The notes: generated by a model not told the origin, from the sequence alone. A stretch of 64,000 nt of DNA from Silvimonas iriomotensis (GCF_014645535.1 NZ_BMLX01000002.1:795020-859019), one strand, 5' to 3'; counted from the stretch's first letter, positions 1-8,844 are shown. A program made the numbers and translations.

Positions 1-1
1 C

Positions 2-868
2 GACAGCATCGACTGGTTCGCCCCGATCGTGGCCGATGCCGAAGCCGGCTTTGGCGGCGTCTTGAACGCTCACGAACTGATGAAGGGCATGATCGAAGCC
101 GGCGCCGCTGGCGTGCACTTTGAAGACCAGCTGGCCAGCGTGAAGAAATGCGGCCACATGGGCGGCAAGGTGCTGGTTCCGACGCGCGAAGCCATCGAAA
201 AACTGGTCGCTGCCCGTCTGGCTGCCGACGTCATGGGTGTCCCGACTATCCTCGTGGCCCGTACCGACGCGGAAGCTGCGGACCTGTTGACCAGCGATGT
301 GGACGACAACGACAAGCCGTTCTGCACCGGCGAGCGCACGCCGGAAGGCTTCTACCGGACCAAACCGGGTCTGGAGCAAGCCATCAGCCGTGGTCTGGCC
401 TACGCGCCGTACTGCGATCTGATCTGGTGTGAAACCGGCAAGCCGGATCTGGAATACGCCCGCAAGTTTGCCGAGGCCATCCACGCCAAATTCCCGGGCA
501 AGCTGCTGTCGTACAACTGCTCGCCGTCGTTCAACTGGAAGAAGAACCTGGACGACGCCACCATTGCCAAGTTCCAGCAAGAGCTGGGCAAGATGGGCTA
601 CAAGTTCCAGTTCATTACCCTGGCGGGCTTCCACTCGCTGAACTACGGGATGTTCAACCTGGCCCACGGCTACGCCCGTACCGGTATGAGTGCCTTTGTG
701 GAACTGCAACAGGCCGAGTTTACCGCCGCAGAACGTGGCTTCACCGCGGTGAAGCATCAACGCGAAGTGGGTACCGGTTACTTTGATGCCGTGACGCAGA
801 CCATCCAGCAAGGTCAGTCCTCCACGACCGCGCTGAAGGGGTCGACCGAGGAAGAACAGTTCCACTAA
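2..868 (+). CDS. aceA: isocitrate lyase, 3' part
   Basis: Isocitrate lyase splits isocitrate into glyoxylate and succinate, the first step of the glyoxylate bypass. The frame is open from base 2 to the stop, so the gene begins before the window. About 288 codons are visible, against roughly 430 in the short (E. coli type) family, so the N-terminal third is missing. The family signature KKCGHM with its catalytic cysteine lies at bases 143-160. Further conserved stretches are the ADAEAGFGG segment at the start and YNCSPSFNW at about 170 codons. A terminator follows at 983-1011. Malate synthase, the partner enzyme, lies 3.3 kb downstream, so the two are not one tight operon here. The family assignment is secure. 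Confidence 0.96.
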   Translation, partial: DSIDWFAPIVADAEAGFGGVLNAHELMKGMIEAGAAGVHFEDQLASVKKCGHMGGKVLVPTREAIEKLVAARLAADVMGVPTILVARTDAEAADLLTSDVDDNDKPFCTGERTPEGFYRTKPGLEQAISRGLAYAPYCDLIWCETGKPDLEYARKFAEAIHAKFPGKLLSYNCSPSFNWKKNLDDATIAKFQQELGKMGYKFQFITLAGFHSLNYGMFNLAHGYARTGMSAFVELQQAEFTAAERGFTAVKHQREVGTGYFDAVTQTIQQGQSSTTALKGSTEEEQFH

Positions 869-982
869 GCCGGTTGTTTTGCTGGTGTTTGATTGCACCT
901 TTGCGCACGGCGGCGCCACCCGCACGCTGCCGTGGCAAGACTGTTTTGCTGTAGCTGCAATTCTTGTCTTCACGCTCTGATA

Positions 983-1011
983 GACCACCCTGACCGGGTG
1001 GTCTTTTTTTT
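983..1011 (+). terminator. intrinsic terminator of aceA
   Basis: Eight-base-pair GC-rich stem (GACCACCC / GGGTGGTC) with a five-base loop, followed directly by a run of eight T. It lies 115 bases after the aceA stop. Confidence 0.9.
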
Positions 1012-1377
1012 GGGGTTTGGGGTGTGGGTTTGGATTTGGTGGTTTGCTTGTGCGGGTGAACAGCGGTTGTTAGCGCCTGCGGCGCGGGTTTTCAAAAGCA
1101 TTGATACCCGCGGTGGCGGGAGCACCCTACTTTCTTTGCTTCGCCAAAGAAAGTAGGCAAAGAAAGGCGACCCCAGCCCTGCGGCCCTCCGGGCTGCCCT
1201 CTCTCACTCGGGAGCCTAAGGTCTCCCTCCCTCCTTCGGCGCTTGGCTTTAATGGGGGGAGGAAAGGCAACTGCAACGACAAAACCCCAAAAACAAAGCA
1301 ACGGCAAAAGCCACGACAACGACAAAACCTGAAGCCTGAAACCAACACCAACACAAGGTCATCCAGGTGCAGTTTTT

Positions 1378-1447
1378 GTAGGGTGGATTCGGAGCGGAGC
1401 GACAATCCATCATCGCAGCGGTGGATTGCTTCGCGAATCCACCCTAC
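1378..1447. repeat. palindromic repeat unit (GTAGGGTGGATTC ends)
   Basis: Perfect 13-bp inverted ends, 1378-1390 and 1435-1447, enclose a second nested pair (CAATCCA / TGGATTG). Short palindromes of this type are common as dispersed intergenic repeats in proteobacteria. It is nested inside the larger 950-bp inverted structure. Confidence 0.7.
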
Positions 1448-1480
1448 GCCGTTGACTTGCAAGAATGGCCGGTTAACCCA

Positions 1481-1642
1481 ACCACTTCGTCATTCCGGAC
1501 CTCGGCGGCCCCCTTGGCCGGAATCCAGCTGCGATGTATGCAAGAGCCACAGGATCAACGCGAGACATTGGCAGTAATCCGCCGAAAGCAGCCCGTTGGG
1601 CTGCGGGCTGGATTCCTGCCTGCGCAGGAATGACGAAGTGGT
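1481..1642. repeat. inverted pair of CGTCATTCC...GGAATCCAG units
   Basis: Left unit 1481-1529 and right unit 1607-1642 are inverted copies, with outer matches ACCACTTCGTCATTCC / GGAATGACGAAGTGGT. Each unit is itself a small hairpin. The right unit, read in frame, gives the peptide WIPACAGMTK, a common false-ORF signature of this repeat. A second inverted pair of the same family occurs at 3805-3946. Confidence 0.75.
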
Positions 1643-1719
1643 GGGCTAAACCCGTCATTCTTGCGTGCGGATGGTTTGCGGGTTTGGGGTTGCTTCCGAA
1701 GTTGCCGTTGATTTGCGCG

Positions 1720-1767
1720 GTTGCAGTTGCAGTTGCAATTGCAGTTGCAGTTGCCTTTGCCGTTGAG
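1720..1767 (+). repeat. hexamer tandem array (GTTGCA-like)
   Basis: Eight tandem hexamers (GTTGCA three times, ATTGCA, GTTGCA, GTTGCC, TTTGCC, GTTGAG) form a decaying microsatellite. A CAACGA/ACAACG-rich stretch at 1267-1345 is its loose inverted counterpart on the other side of the element. Confidence 0.8.
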
Positions 1768-2101
1768 CCCCTTGACTGCGCCGAGCATCGCAGCAAGGCG
1801 CGGGGTTTCGGCGGAGGGGTGTCTGAGCGAAGCGAGTTCCCGTAGCCAGCCGCGCCTTGCGAGAAGCGCAGGGAACCCGAAGGGCGCCGTCGCAGGGGTC
1901 GCCTTTTCTTTGGGCACTTTCTTTTGGCGACCCAAAAGAAAGTGCCTTGCTGTCGGGCAACCCCCGACATGTAAACCACCGCGCCGTCAGGCGCTAACAG
2001 CAGCAGTTAAGGGTTTAGCAACAGCAACCCGCAGGTTGTCGCTCCCACCCCAACTCCACCCAGGGCACTGCAATGGAGGCAATGGTGGAACGCCACCACC
2101 A

Positions 2102-2755
2102 TCAAGGCAATTTCCCGAACATATCCCCAAATGGCATCATCACATGCTCCCGATACGCCGGGCTCTGCGAGAGCCGCTCCAGCCAGTGCTCCACATTGGG
2201 CAGCGGCGGCCGCTCAGCCCCCATGGTCAGATAGCGGAACACGGTCGTGCCGGCGCCAAAGTCGGCCAGGGTCAGCGTATCGCCACCCAGATACGGTCGC
2301 TGCGCCAGTTGTTGATCCAGCAGGCCATACAACCTGGCACACTGCTGGGTAGCACGTTCAATCCGCCCGGCATCACGCTGGGCTTCAGGGGTGCGGTAAA
2401 AACCAAAGAACAGGTCGATGAACGCCGGTTGCAAGGTGGTTTGGGACCAGTCCAGCCAGCTATCGGCCACGGCACGCTGCGCCGGGTCGGCAGACCACAA
2501 CGAGCCCTCGCCAAACGTGGCGCCCAGATAGCGCAGGATGGCCTGGGATTCCCACACCACCACGCCATCATGCTCAATCACCGGGATCTTGCCGTGCGGA
2601 TTGCGCGCCAGAAACTCTGGCGTATCAAGGCCGCCAAATGCGCCGCCCACATTGATGTGCTCGTGTTCCAGCTCAAGCTCGCCAATAATCCACATGACCT
2701 TTTGCACGTTCAACGAATTGCGTCTTCCCCATACTTTCAGTGCGGCTGCAGGCAC
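2102..2755 (-). CDS. glutathione S-transferase family protein
   Basis: A 217-residue protein with the two-part GST layout. The N-terminal thioredoxin-like domain (residues 6-80) contains NPHGKIPVIEHDG and the glutathione-binding WESQAILRYL. The all-helical C-terminal domain ends with LTLADFGAGT, the conserved folding motif. It probably conjugates or reduces electrophiles with glutathione in the cytosol; the substrate cannot be told. It starts with GTG, supported by a GGAG Shine-Dalgarno seven bases upstream. It lies 108 bases downstream of a LysR regulator on the same strand, which may control it (inference). Confidence 0.9.
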   Translation of the reverse strand: MPAAALKVWGRRNSLNVQKVMWIIGELELEHEHINVGGAFGGLDTPEFLARNPHGKIPVIEHDGVVVWESQAILRYLGATFGEGSLWSADPAQRAVADSWLDWSQTTLQPAFIDLFFGFYRTPEAQRDAGRIERATQQCARLYGLLDQQLAQRPYLGGDTLTLADFGAGTTVFRYLTMGAERPPLPNVEHWLERLSQSPAYREHVMMPFGDMFGKLP

Positions 2756-2863
2756 GGCGGTTCTCCATCCGGTTTGGTTAGCGGTTCAAACAAGTCTGGT
2801 ACAAAAACGGGCAGTGGCATGGCCATGCTGCGGGCATAGCATATACAAAAATCGCAGCACTGG

Positions 2864-3760
2864 TTAATTCCAATAGCCCGGTTCGTTATATACGGCTTTG
2901 AGGTGATCGACAAAATGCCGCACCCGCAGCGGCATGAATTTGCGCTGCGGCATCATGGCGTAGACCGGGTAATCGGGCGCGGAGAAGGCATCGAGCACTG
3001 TCACCAGCCGGCCATCGGTGAGGTCGTCCTTGACCTCCCACAAAGAGCGCCAGGCCAGACCGTAGCCCTTGAGCGCCCATTCGTGCAGCACGACACCATC
3101 ATTGCATTCGAGTACACCGGTTACGCGCCGGTTCACCAGTTCACCCTCCACCCGGAACACCCAGCCGCGCGACTGGCTGGCGCCGAGCGACAAGCACTCG
3201 TAGCGCTCCAGGTCATCTGGCGTTTGCGGAATACCGTGCTGCGCCAGGTAAGCTGGTGCGCCGACGACCACACGGCGGTTCTCGGCAAGGCGCACTGCCA
3301 CCAGGCTGGAATCGGCCATATCGCTGATGCGGATAGCGCAGTCAACGCGCTCTGCCGCCATATCGACCAGCCGGTCAGACAGATCAAGCGTGACGCGCAA
3401 ATCTGGATGCAGGCGTTGAAAGGTGGCCAGATGCGGCGCCACATGCCGCCGGCCAAACCCCGCCGGCGCCGTCACCCGCAAATGGCCGCGTACACGACTG
3501 TTGCCGGAGGCCACCGCCGCCTCGGCTTCTTCCAGTTCAGCCAGAATGCGCTGGCCATCTTCATAAAACGCCGCGCCTTCTTGCGTGAGCGTGACGCGGC
3601 GGGTGGTACGCACCAGCAAACGCGCGCCCAGACGTTCTTCCAGCGCGTCCAGCCGGCGGCCGATGACGGCCGGGACCACGCCTTCTACCCGTGCGGCGGC
3701 ACTGAGCGAGCCATGGTTGACCACTTCGATGAAGGTTTGCAGCTGTTTCAGTTCACTCAT
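2864..3760 (-). CDS. LysR-family transcriptional regulator
   Basis: A 298-residue protein with an N-terminal winged helix (residues 1-60, MSELKQLQTFIEVVNHGSLSAAAR region) and a C-terminal LysR substrate-binding domain of the CrgA/DmlR-like type. The start is set at the ATG of MSELKQ. The frame stays open further upstream only because it runs into a dispersed repeat at 3805-3946, whose translation WIPACAGMTK is not a protein segment. The gene lies just upstream of the GST gene on the same strand and may autoregulate and control it. The effector is unknown. Confidence 0.92.
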   Translation of the reverse strand: MSELKQLQTFIEVVNHGSLSAAARVEGVVPAVIGRRLDALEERLGARLLVRTTRRVTLTQEGAAFYEDGQRILAELEEAEAAVASGNSRVRGHLRVTAPAGFGRRHVAPHLATFQRLHPDLRVTLDLSDRLVDMAAERVDCAIRISDMADSSLVAVRLAENRRVVVGAPAYLAQHGIPQTPDDLERYECLSLGASQSRGWVFRVEGELVNRRVTGVLECNDGVVLHEWALKGYGLAWRSLWEVKDDLTDGRLVTVLDAFSAPDYPVYAMMPQRKFMPLRVRHFVDHLKAVYNEPGYWN

Positions 3761-3804
3761 GGGAGATGGCCGTCTTCTGAATATGATTAACGCGGGATCC
3801 TGCA

Positions 3805-3946
3805 ACTTCGTCATTCCTGCGCAGGCAGGAATCCAGTGGGGCGCGCGGTGCGTGGACGACGGTACCAAGGACACTGAAAAGGGTTTGCCGGGATATGCCC
3901 ACTTGCGGCGGGCGTGCTGGATTCCGGCCTGCGCCGGAATGACAAG
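3805..3946. repeat. inverted pair of CGTCATTCC...GGAATCCAG units (second copy)
   Basis: Arms 3805-3838 and 3914-3946 match as ACTTCGTCATTCC, GCGCAGGC, GGAATCCAG against the inverted copy, with a few substitutions. Each arm folds into a hairpin of its own. Same family as 1481-1642, so at least two paired copies exist within 2.5 kb. It fills much of the gap between the LysR gene and aceB. Confidence 0.8.
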
Positions 3947-4000
3947 TCAGAGGCTTGCATACCATTTTGCCCCCAACCTCCACATCCCGCGCCCCCGCCT

Positions 4001-4047
4001 CACCCCTCACCCCTCACCCCTCACCCCTCACCCCTCACCCCTCACCC
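4001..4047 (+). repeat. heptamer tandem repeat CACCCCT x 6.7
   Basis: Six perfect copies of CACCCCT plus a five-base partial, about 120 bases before the aceB start codon. Perfect identity of the copies suggests recent slippage. It is outside any coding region. Confidence 0.95.
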
Positions 4048-4165
4048 ATTATGTACTTAAAAGTAAAAGATGATATGCATAAACCGCGCTTTTTCATCCA
4101 TGAAGCACTCACTACACTGGCTGTAGTCAAAAATTGATCCGCTACCCCAACCTGAGGTCCGCACC

Positions 4166-5761
4166 ATGAGCCAGTTGCCGCAAGGCGTTGTCATCAACGC
4201 GCCCGTTTCGCCCGAATTTGCCGAAATCCTCACGCCTGAAGCCTTGGCGCTGGTTGCCACACTGCACCGCGCCTTTGAAGGCCGCCGGCAAGAATTGTTG
4301 TCCCGCCGCGTGCTGCGCCAGAAAGATCTGGATACAGGCAAGCGCCCGGATTTTCTGGCTGAAACAAAGTCTATCCGCGAAGGCGACTGGACCATTGCCC
4401 CGCTGCCGGCCGATCTGGCCTGCCGCCGGGTAGAGATCACCGGCCCGGTCGAGCGCAAGATGATCATCAACGCGCTCAACTCCGGCGCGGATAGCTATAT
4501 GACGGACTTTGAGGACTCCAACACGCCCAACTGGGACAACCAGATTCAGGGCCAGATCAACCTCAAGCAGGCCGTGCGCCGCACGCTGTCGTTCCGTAAC
4601 GAAGCGGGCAAGGAATACAAACTCAACGACAAGATCGCCACCCTGATCGTGCGTCCGCGCGGCTGGCATCTGGATGAAAAACACGTCACGGTCGATGGCC
4701 AGCGTGTCTCTGGCGGCATTTTTGATCTGGCGCTGTTCCTGTTCCACAACGCCAAAGAACAACTGGCGCGCGGTTCCGGCCCGTATTTCTATCTGCCCAA
4801 GATGGAATCGCACCTGGAAGCGCGCTTGTGGAATGACATCTTCATTCTGGCGCAGGAAGAAGTCGGCATTCCGCGTGGCACCATCCGCGCCACGGTGTTG
4901 ATCGAAACCATTCTGGCTGCGTTCGAGATGGACGAAATCCTGTACGAGTTGCGCGAGCACTCCTCCGGCCTGAACGCGGGCCGTTGGGATTACATCTTCA
5001 GTTGCATCAAGAAATTCAAGACCGACAAGGATTTCTGCCTGGCCAACCGCGCGCAGATCACCATGACCGTGCCGTTCATGCGCGCTTATGCGCTGAACCT
5101 GGTCAAGACTTGCCACAAGCGCAACGCCCCGGCCATTGGCGGCATGAGTGCACTGATCCCGATCAAGAACGACCCGGTCGCCAACGAAAAAGCCCTTGCC
5201 GCCGTGCGTGCCGACAAAACCCGTGATGCCGGTGACGGCTTTGACGGCGGCTGGGTGGCGCACCCGGGCCTGGTGGCCCTGGCCATGGAAGAGTGGGTGA
5301 AGGTGCTGGGCGACAAGCCCAACCAGATCAGCAAGCAACGCGACGACGTACACACCCAGGCGGCCGATCTGCTGAATTTCCAGCCGGAACAGCCGATCAC
5401 CGAAGCCGGCCTGCGCATGAATATCGACGTGGGCATCCAGTACCTGGGTTCCTGGCTGGCCGGCAACGGCTGCGTGCCGATCCACAACCTGATGGAAGAC
5501 GCCGCCACCGCCGAAATCAGCCGCAGCCAGGTCTGGCAGTGGATCCGCTCGACCAAGGGCGTGCTGGACGACGGCCGCAAAGTGACCGCCGACATGGTGC
5601 GCGGCCTGATTGCGCCAGTGCTGGATGACATCCGCAATGAACACGGCGAGACCACCTATAACCGCATCCCGTATGCCCGCGCCGCAGAAATCTTCGAACA
5701 AATGAGCACCAGCGAAGACTTTGCCGAGTTCCTGACCCTGCCGTTGTATGAGGAAATCTGA
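4166..5761 (+). CDS. aceB: malate synthase A
   Basis: Condenses glyoxylate with acetyl-CoA to malate, the second step of the glyoxylate bypass. It is 531 residues long, the normal length of the A isoform. Conserved stretches include the [11 protein letters not shown] segment around residue 113, [11 protein letters not shown], the [16 protein letters not shown] active-site region and the [12 protein letters not shown] stretch. The start has a GAGGT Shine-Dalgarno nine bases upstream, and a terminator follows at 5789. It is transcribed separately from aceA, with two genes and two repeat elements between them. Function is secure. Confidence 0.98.
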   Translation: MSQLPQGVVINAPVSPEFAEILTPEALALVATLHRAFEGRRQELLSRRVLRQKDLDTGKRPDFLAETKSIREGDWTIAPLPADLACRRVEITGPVERKMIINALNSGADSYMTDFEDSNTPNWDNQIQGQINLKQAVRRTLSFRNEAGKEYKLNDKIATLIVRPRGWHLDEKHVTVDGQRVSGGIFDLALFLFHNAKEQLARGSGPYFYLPKMESHLEARLWNDIFILAQEEVGIPRGTIRATVLIETILAAFEMDEILYELREHSSGLNAGRWDYIFSCIKKFKTDKDFCLANRAQITMTVPFMRAYALNLVKTCHKRNAPAIGGMSALIPIKNDPVANEKALAAVRADKTRDAGDGFDGGWVAHPGLVALAMEEWVKVLGDKPNQISKQRDDVHTQAADLLNFQPEQPITEAGLRMNIDVGIQYLGSWLAGNGCVPIHNLMEDAATAEISRSQVWQWIRSTKGVLDDGRKVTADMVRGLIAPVLDDIRNEHGETTYNRIPYARAAEIFEQMSTSEDFAEFLTLPLYEEI

Positions 5762-5788
5762 GCTCGCAGCTTCAGTTCACGTTTTGCC

Positions 5789-5822
5789 AAACGCCACGGC
5801 CTGCCGTGGCGTTTTTGTTTTA
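5789..5822 (+). terminator. intrinsic terminator of aceB
   Basis: Stem ACGCCACGGC / GCCGTGGCGT with a two-base gap at the tip, then TTTTTGTTTT. It begins 28 bases after the aceB stop. Confidence 0.9.
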
Positions 5823-5849
5823 GGGTCAGCCTGATCGCGCGGGCACGCC

Positions 5850-5883
5850 ATAACGCGTAGCGTCATATAACGTTACGCGTTAT
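5850..5883. promoter_or_regulatory. palindromic operator candidate of higBA
   Basis: Perfect 10-bp inverted repeat ATAACGCGTA / TACGCGTTAT (5850-5859 and 5874-5883), with a further palindrome TAACGTTA between the arms. It ends 12 bases before the higB start. HigA-type antitoxins repress their own promoter through such palindromes, so this is the likely autoregulatory site (inference). Confidence 0.65.
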
Positions 5884-5894
5884 AGTGTAAAACA

Positions 5895-6179
5895 ATGGCG
5901 ATCCAGACTTTCCGGAACAAAGAAACGGCTGCCATCTGGGCTGGCGAACCGGTCCGCAAACTCCCGCTGGAAATACAAAACGTGGCGCGCCGCAAACTAC
6001 GCATGATCAACGCGGCGTTAACGCTGGACGATCTGCGTATCCCGCCTGCAAACAGGCTGGAGCCACTGCAAGGAAAACGATCGGGGCAGTACAGCATCCG
6101 TATCAACAATCAGTGGCGCATCTGTTTTCAGTGGGATAACGGCAACGCGTTTGATGTCGGGATTGTCGACTATCACTAA
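5895..6179 (+). CDS. higB: HigB/RelE-type toxin
   Basis: A 94-residue protein of the plasmid-maintenance killer family. These toxins are ribosome-dependent mRNA endonucleases with a RelE fold. Visible family features are RLEPLQGKRSGQYSIRIN and WRICFQW near residues 60-80, followed by the terminal VDYH. The toxin precedes its antitoxin by nine bases, the order typical of higBA. A palindrome at 5850-5883 overlaps the expected promoter. Activity is not proven, but no truncation is seen. Confidence 0.92.
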   Translation: MAIQTFRNKETAAIWAGEPVRKLPLEIQNVARRKLRMINAALTLDDLRIPPANRLEPLQGKRSGQYSIRINNQWRICFQWDNGNAFDVGIVDYH

Positions 6180-6188
6180 GGACACTTC

Positions 6189-6470
6189 ATGGACAGGCTC
6201 TCCAATATCCATCCGGGCGAAATCCTGCTGGAAGAATTCCTGCGCCCCATGAATCTCAGTCAGAATGCGCTCGCCCGCGCCATGCGCGTCCCGCCGCGCC
6301 GGGTTAACGAGATTGTGCTGGGCAAGCGTGCGATCAGTGCCGACAGTGCTTTGCGCCTGGCCATCGTGCTGGGCACAAGCCCCCAATTCTGGATGAATCT
6401 GCAGACGGATCATGATCTGGAACGGGCCGCCTCAGCTGAGCTTGAAACATTGCCACGCCTTGCTGCTTGA
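6189..6470 (+). CDS. higA: HigA-type antitoxin, XRE family
   Basis: A 93-residue protein that starts with the family hallmark HPGEILLEEFLRPM and carries an XRE helix-turn-helix (residues 19-70) with the conserved FWMNLQTDHDL segment after it. It should bind and neutralise HigB and repress the operon. It lies nine bases downstream of higB in the same transcript. The short gap of 150 bases to the next gene shows no clear terminator. Confidence 0.93.
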   Translation: MDRLSNIHPGEILLEEFLRPMNLSQNALARAMRVPPRRVNEIVLGKRAISADSALRLAIVLGTSPQFWMNLQTDHDLERAASAELETLPRLAA

Positions 6471-6621
6471 AGATCTCCGGGACTGAGGTCACCGCAAGCC
6501 GCGCAGGTTGACCTTGAAGTTGCGCCATTTCCACTACAAATCGCCGCTCATGCTGCGACGCAACAATCATTGATTCCAGCAACTATCATGAAGCCATTCC
6601 TGAACCAACCAGGAGCGCGCC

Positions 6622-7935
6622 ATGCTCGTGCTGGATGCCCCTTCTTCGTTGCGGCTGGTCGACCACCCTTTGCGTCATGATCTGGCCGCAGAAGCGCATG
6701 CGCGGCCGTTTGATCCGGTCAGTGCGCCCAGTCAGATCAGCTATATCGCCTTTTTGAACCGTAATCTTTCGCTGGAGCAAGAGCATTGTCTGCTTGCGCA
6801 GTTGTGCGCGGAGTACGAAGCGCCCACGCCGGACGAAACGCAGATTCATTATTCGGTGGATGTCGGCGTCATGCGTATCAAATGGGCGCGGCATTCAGAA
6901 TTCTCGTCCTACACCTTTACGCGGCCGGGCTGGGTGGCCGAGCCCTTTGAACGCCCCGCGCTGACTACCGTGCCGGCGGGCTGGTTGCAGCAGTTGCCCG
7001 GCCAGGTGCTGGTGGCTGCGCACGCTGCACTGGTGGCGGAGCATGACGCGCCGGAGAGCACGACAGATGCCGCACAGCTGTTCTTTGCCGGTCAGGACTT
7101 GATTGGCTCAGAGATCGGTGAAGGCGCGGCACGCGTGCTGACTGATTTTCGTATCCACAGTGACGGCTTTTCGCGCTATTTGCTGGTGGATCGTCATATG
7201 GGGCAACGCCAGGCCGGCCGCATGCTGCAGCGGCTGTTCGAGATCGACACCTATCGCATGATGGCTTTTCTGGCGTTGCCACTGGCCAAGAGCATTGCGC
7301 CGGAACTGGCGCAGGCCGATCGTGAACTGGCCGAGTTGACCAATGCCATGACCGAAGCCCGGCTGGCCGATGAACCGCAGGTACTGGACCGCCTCACGCA
7401 ACTGGCGGCGCGGGTGGAACGGGCGCTGTCGATGACGGACTACCGTTTTTCGGCGTCCCATGCCTATTACGACATCGTACAGCGGCGGATTGAAGAACTG
7501 CGCGAGGTGCGCATTCAGGGCATTCAGCCGTTTCATGAGTTCACCGAGCGCCGCCTGCGGCCGGCCATGGATACCTGCCAGTCGGCCGCGGCGCGTCAGC
7601 GCACGCTGGCCGAACGCGTGAACCGGGCCTCTGCCCTGCTGCGTACGCGGGTGGATATCTCAAGAGAGCGGCAGAACCAGGCGCTGTTAAGTTCGATGGA
7701 CCGGCGTGCCCATTTGCAATTACGGCTGCAGGAAACGGTGGAGGGGCTGTCGATTGCCGCGATCACCTATTACGCAGTGGCGTTGATCGGGTATCTGGCC
7801 AAGGGCCTGAAGGTGGCGGGCGCCGCCATCAGCCCAGAGCTGGTCATGGCCAGCGCGGTGCCGCTGGTAGCGGGCGCGGTGTATCTGGCTGGGCGCAAAT
7901 TGCGGCAACGGCTGGCGGCGGAAAACCACCCTTAG
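6622..7935 (+). CDS. DUF3422 family protein, membrane anchored
   Basis: A 437-residue protein that matches the DUF3422 (COG4949) family by length and by motifs such as DHPLRHDLAAEAHARP at the N-terminus and the HYSVDVGVMRIKWARHSEFSSYTF region. The C-terminal 70 residues contain two hydrophobic segments (about 375-392 and 402-420), so the soluble N-terminal part is probably held at the inner membrane. The function of the family is unknown. The ATG has a good AGGAG Shine-Dalgarno. It is a single gene closed by the hairpin at 7956. Confidence 0.88.
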   Translation: MLVLDAPSSLRLVDHPLRHDLAAEAHARPFDPVSAPSQISYIAFLNRNLSLEQEHCLLAQLCAEYEAPTPDETQIHYSVDVGVMRIKWARHSEFSSYTFTRPGWVAEPFERPALTTVPAGWLQQLPGQVLVAAHAALVAEHDAPESTTDAAQLFFAGQDLIGSEIGEGAARVLTDFRIHSDGFSRYLLVDRHMGQRQAGRMLQRLFEIDTYRMMAFLALPLAKSIAPELAQADRELAELTNAMTEARLADEPQVLDRLTQLAARVERALSMTDYRFSASHAYYDIVQRRIEELREVRIQGIQPFHEFTERRLRPAMDTCQSAAARQRTLAERVNRASALLRTRVDISRERQNQALLSSMDRRAHLQLRLQETVEGLSIAAITYYAVALIGYLAKGLKVAGAAISPELVMASAVPLVAGAVYLAGRKLRQRLAAENHP

Positions 7936-7955
7936 CCGCCAACCCGGGTGTTCTC

Positions 7956-7993
7956 ACAAAGGCGTTACCCCGACAGGTAACGCCTTTGTTGTC
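7956..7993 (+). terminator. terminator hairpin after the DUF3422 gene
   Basis: Perfect 14-bp stem ACAAAGGCGTTACC / GGTAACGCCTTTGT with a six-base loop. The T tract is short and interrupted. Confidence 0.8.
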
Positions 7994-8080
7994 TTATCTG
8001 AGCAACTGGGGTGGCTGTCACCGGTGTTGGCAACTAGAATCAATTTTGATCTGTTCATGATTTGACTGACACCCGCCGCC

Positions 8081-8698
8081 ATGAAGCTTTATACCTCCCT
8101 GACCAGCCCGTACGGCCGCAAGGTACGGATTGTTTGCCTCGAGAAACGGATCGAGATGCAACTGGTTGAAGTCACGACCGGCGCGCCGGACAGTCCGGTC
8201 AAAGACATCAACCCGCTGGGCAAGGTGCCCGCGCTGGTGCTGGACGATCACCGGCCCTTGTATGACTCCAGCGTGATCGTGGATTACCTGGATCACATCT
8301 CTCCGGTCGGCAAGCTGATTCCGGGTGATGCGCGTCAGGCCATCAACGTCAAACGCTGGGAAGCGCTATGTGATGGCATCCTGGACGCCGCCATCCTGAT
8401 CGTGCGGGAAAAGCGTCGTCCGCCTGAACAGCAATCCACTGGCGTCATGGCGCATGAGCAAGGCCGGATTGATCGCGGCCTGGCGCAACTGGCGCTGGAT
8501 CTGGGCGAGCGCAAATGGTGCATGGGCGACAGCTTTACCCTGGCCGACATTGCGGTGGGTTGCTTGCTGGCCTATCTGGATCTGCGCTTTGCTGACCTGC
8601 ACTGGCAAAACGCCCACCCCAACCTGTTGAAATTGCAGGTGCGCCTGAACGAGCGCCCTTCGTTCATTGAAACCCTGCCGCCGCCTCCTGTTTCCTGA
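8081..8698 (+). CDS. glutathione S-transferase family protein (YibF-like)
   Basis: A 205-residue GST with an N-terminal thioredoxin-like domain starting MKLYTSLTSPYGRKVRI. The cis-proline motif is NPLGKVPALVLDD and the glutathione-binding segment YDSSVIVDYLD. The C-terminal helical domain holds FTLADIAVGC. The overall pattern resembles E. coli YibF, a small GST of unsettled substrate. It shares only general family features with the GST at 2102-2755, so it is not a recent duplicate. It stands alone, flanked by terminator-like structures. Confidence 0.9.
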   Translation: MKLYTSLTSPYGRKVRIVCLEKRIEMQLVEVTTGAPDSPVKDINPLGKVPALVLDDHRPLYDSSVIVDYLDHISPVGKLIPGDARQAINVKRWEALCDGILDAAILIVREKRRPPEQQSTGVMAHEQGRIDRGLAQLALDLGERKWCMGDSFTLADIAVGCLLAYLDLRFADLHWQNAHPNLLKLQVRLNERPSFIETLPPPPVS

Positions 8699-8710
8699 AT
8701 TTAACCGTAA

Positions 8711-8761
8711 GCATTGTTGTGACGGCCTTCACGCAAAGCGTGTGTCCGCGTGTAACAATGC
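8711..8761 (+). other. stem-loop downstream of the GST gene
   Basis: Outer arms GCATTGTT / AACAATGC (8 bp) and an inner hairpin CACGC-AAA-GCGTG lie just after the GST stop. There is no T tract, so it is either a 3' end stabiliser or a weak terminator. Confidence 0.4.
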
Positions 8762-8844
8762 GTCAGAGTGTGAATTTGTCGTAAGCCTGCGCGTGTCTTA
8801 TGCGTTTTAATCACCATGTCATAGCGACATATGAGGAGAACACC

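Larger units (their letters stand above)
1059..2008. repeat. 950-bp non-coding element with long inverted ends
   Basis: The 1.2-kb space between aceA and the GST gene holds no convincing gene. Its two ends mirror each other. Bases 1059-1079 and 1988-2008 are inverted copies with 18 of 21 matching, and 1068-1079 / 1988-1999 match perfectly over 12 bp. Just inside, the tract at 1127-1174 (ACTTTCTTTG, CGCCAAAGAAAGTAGG, GGCGACCCC) recurs inverted at 1895-1946. Smaller palindromes and a hexamer array are nested between (separate entries). No transposase frame is present, so if mobile it would be non-autonomous. It could equally be a composite of dispersed intergenic repeats. The short open frames here read as low-complexity QLQLQL or as translated repeats and are not credible genes. 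Confidence 0.7.

Noticed and set aside
1721..2839. A 372-codon plus-strand frame starting in the GTTGCA array
   Set aside because: It begins as QLQLQL from the microsatellite, crosses the inverted repeat and runs antisense through the GST gene. No protein family is recognisable.
4142..5701. A 519-codon open frame on the minus strand opposite malate synthase
   Set aside because: It is the antisense shadow of aceB, typical of GC-rich coding DNA. It has low-complexity composition and no family similarity. The same holds for long shadows opposite the HD-GYP gene (17218-18876), ffh (39656-41041), clpA (30795-32240) and exbB/exbD (12846-14024).
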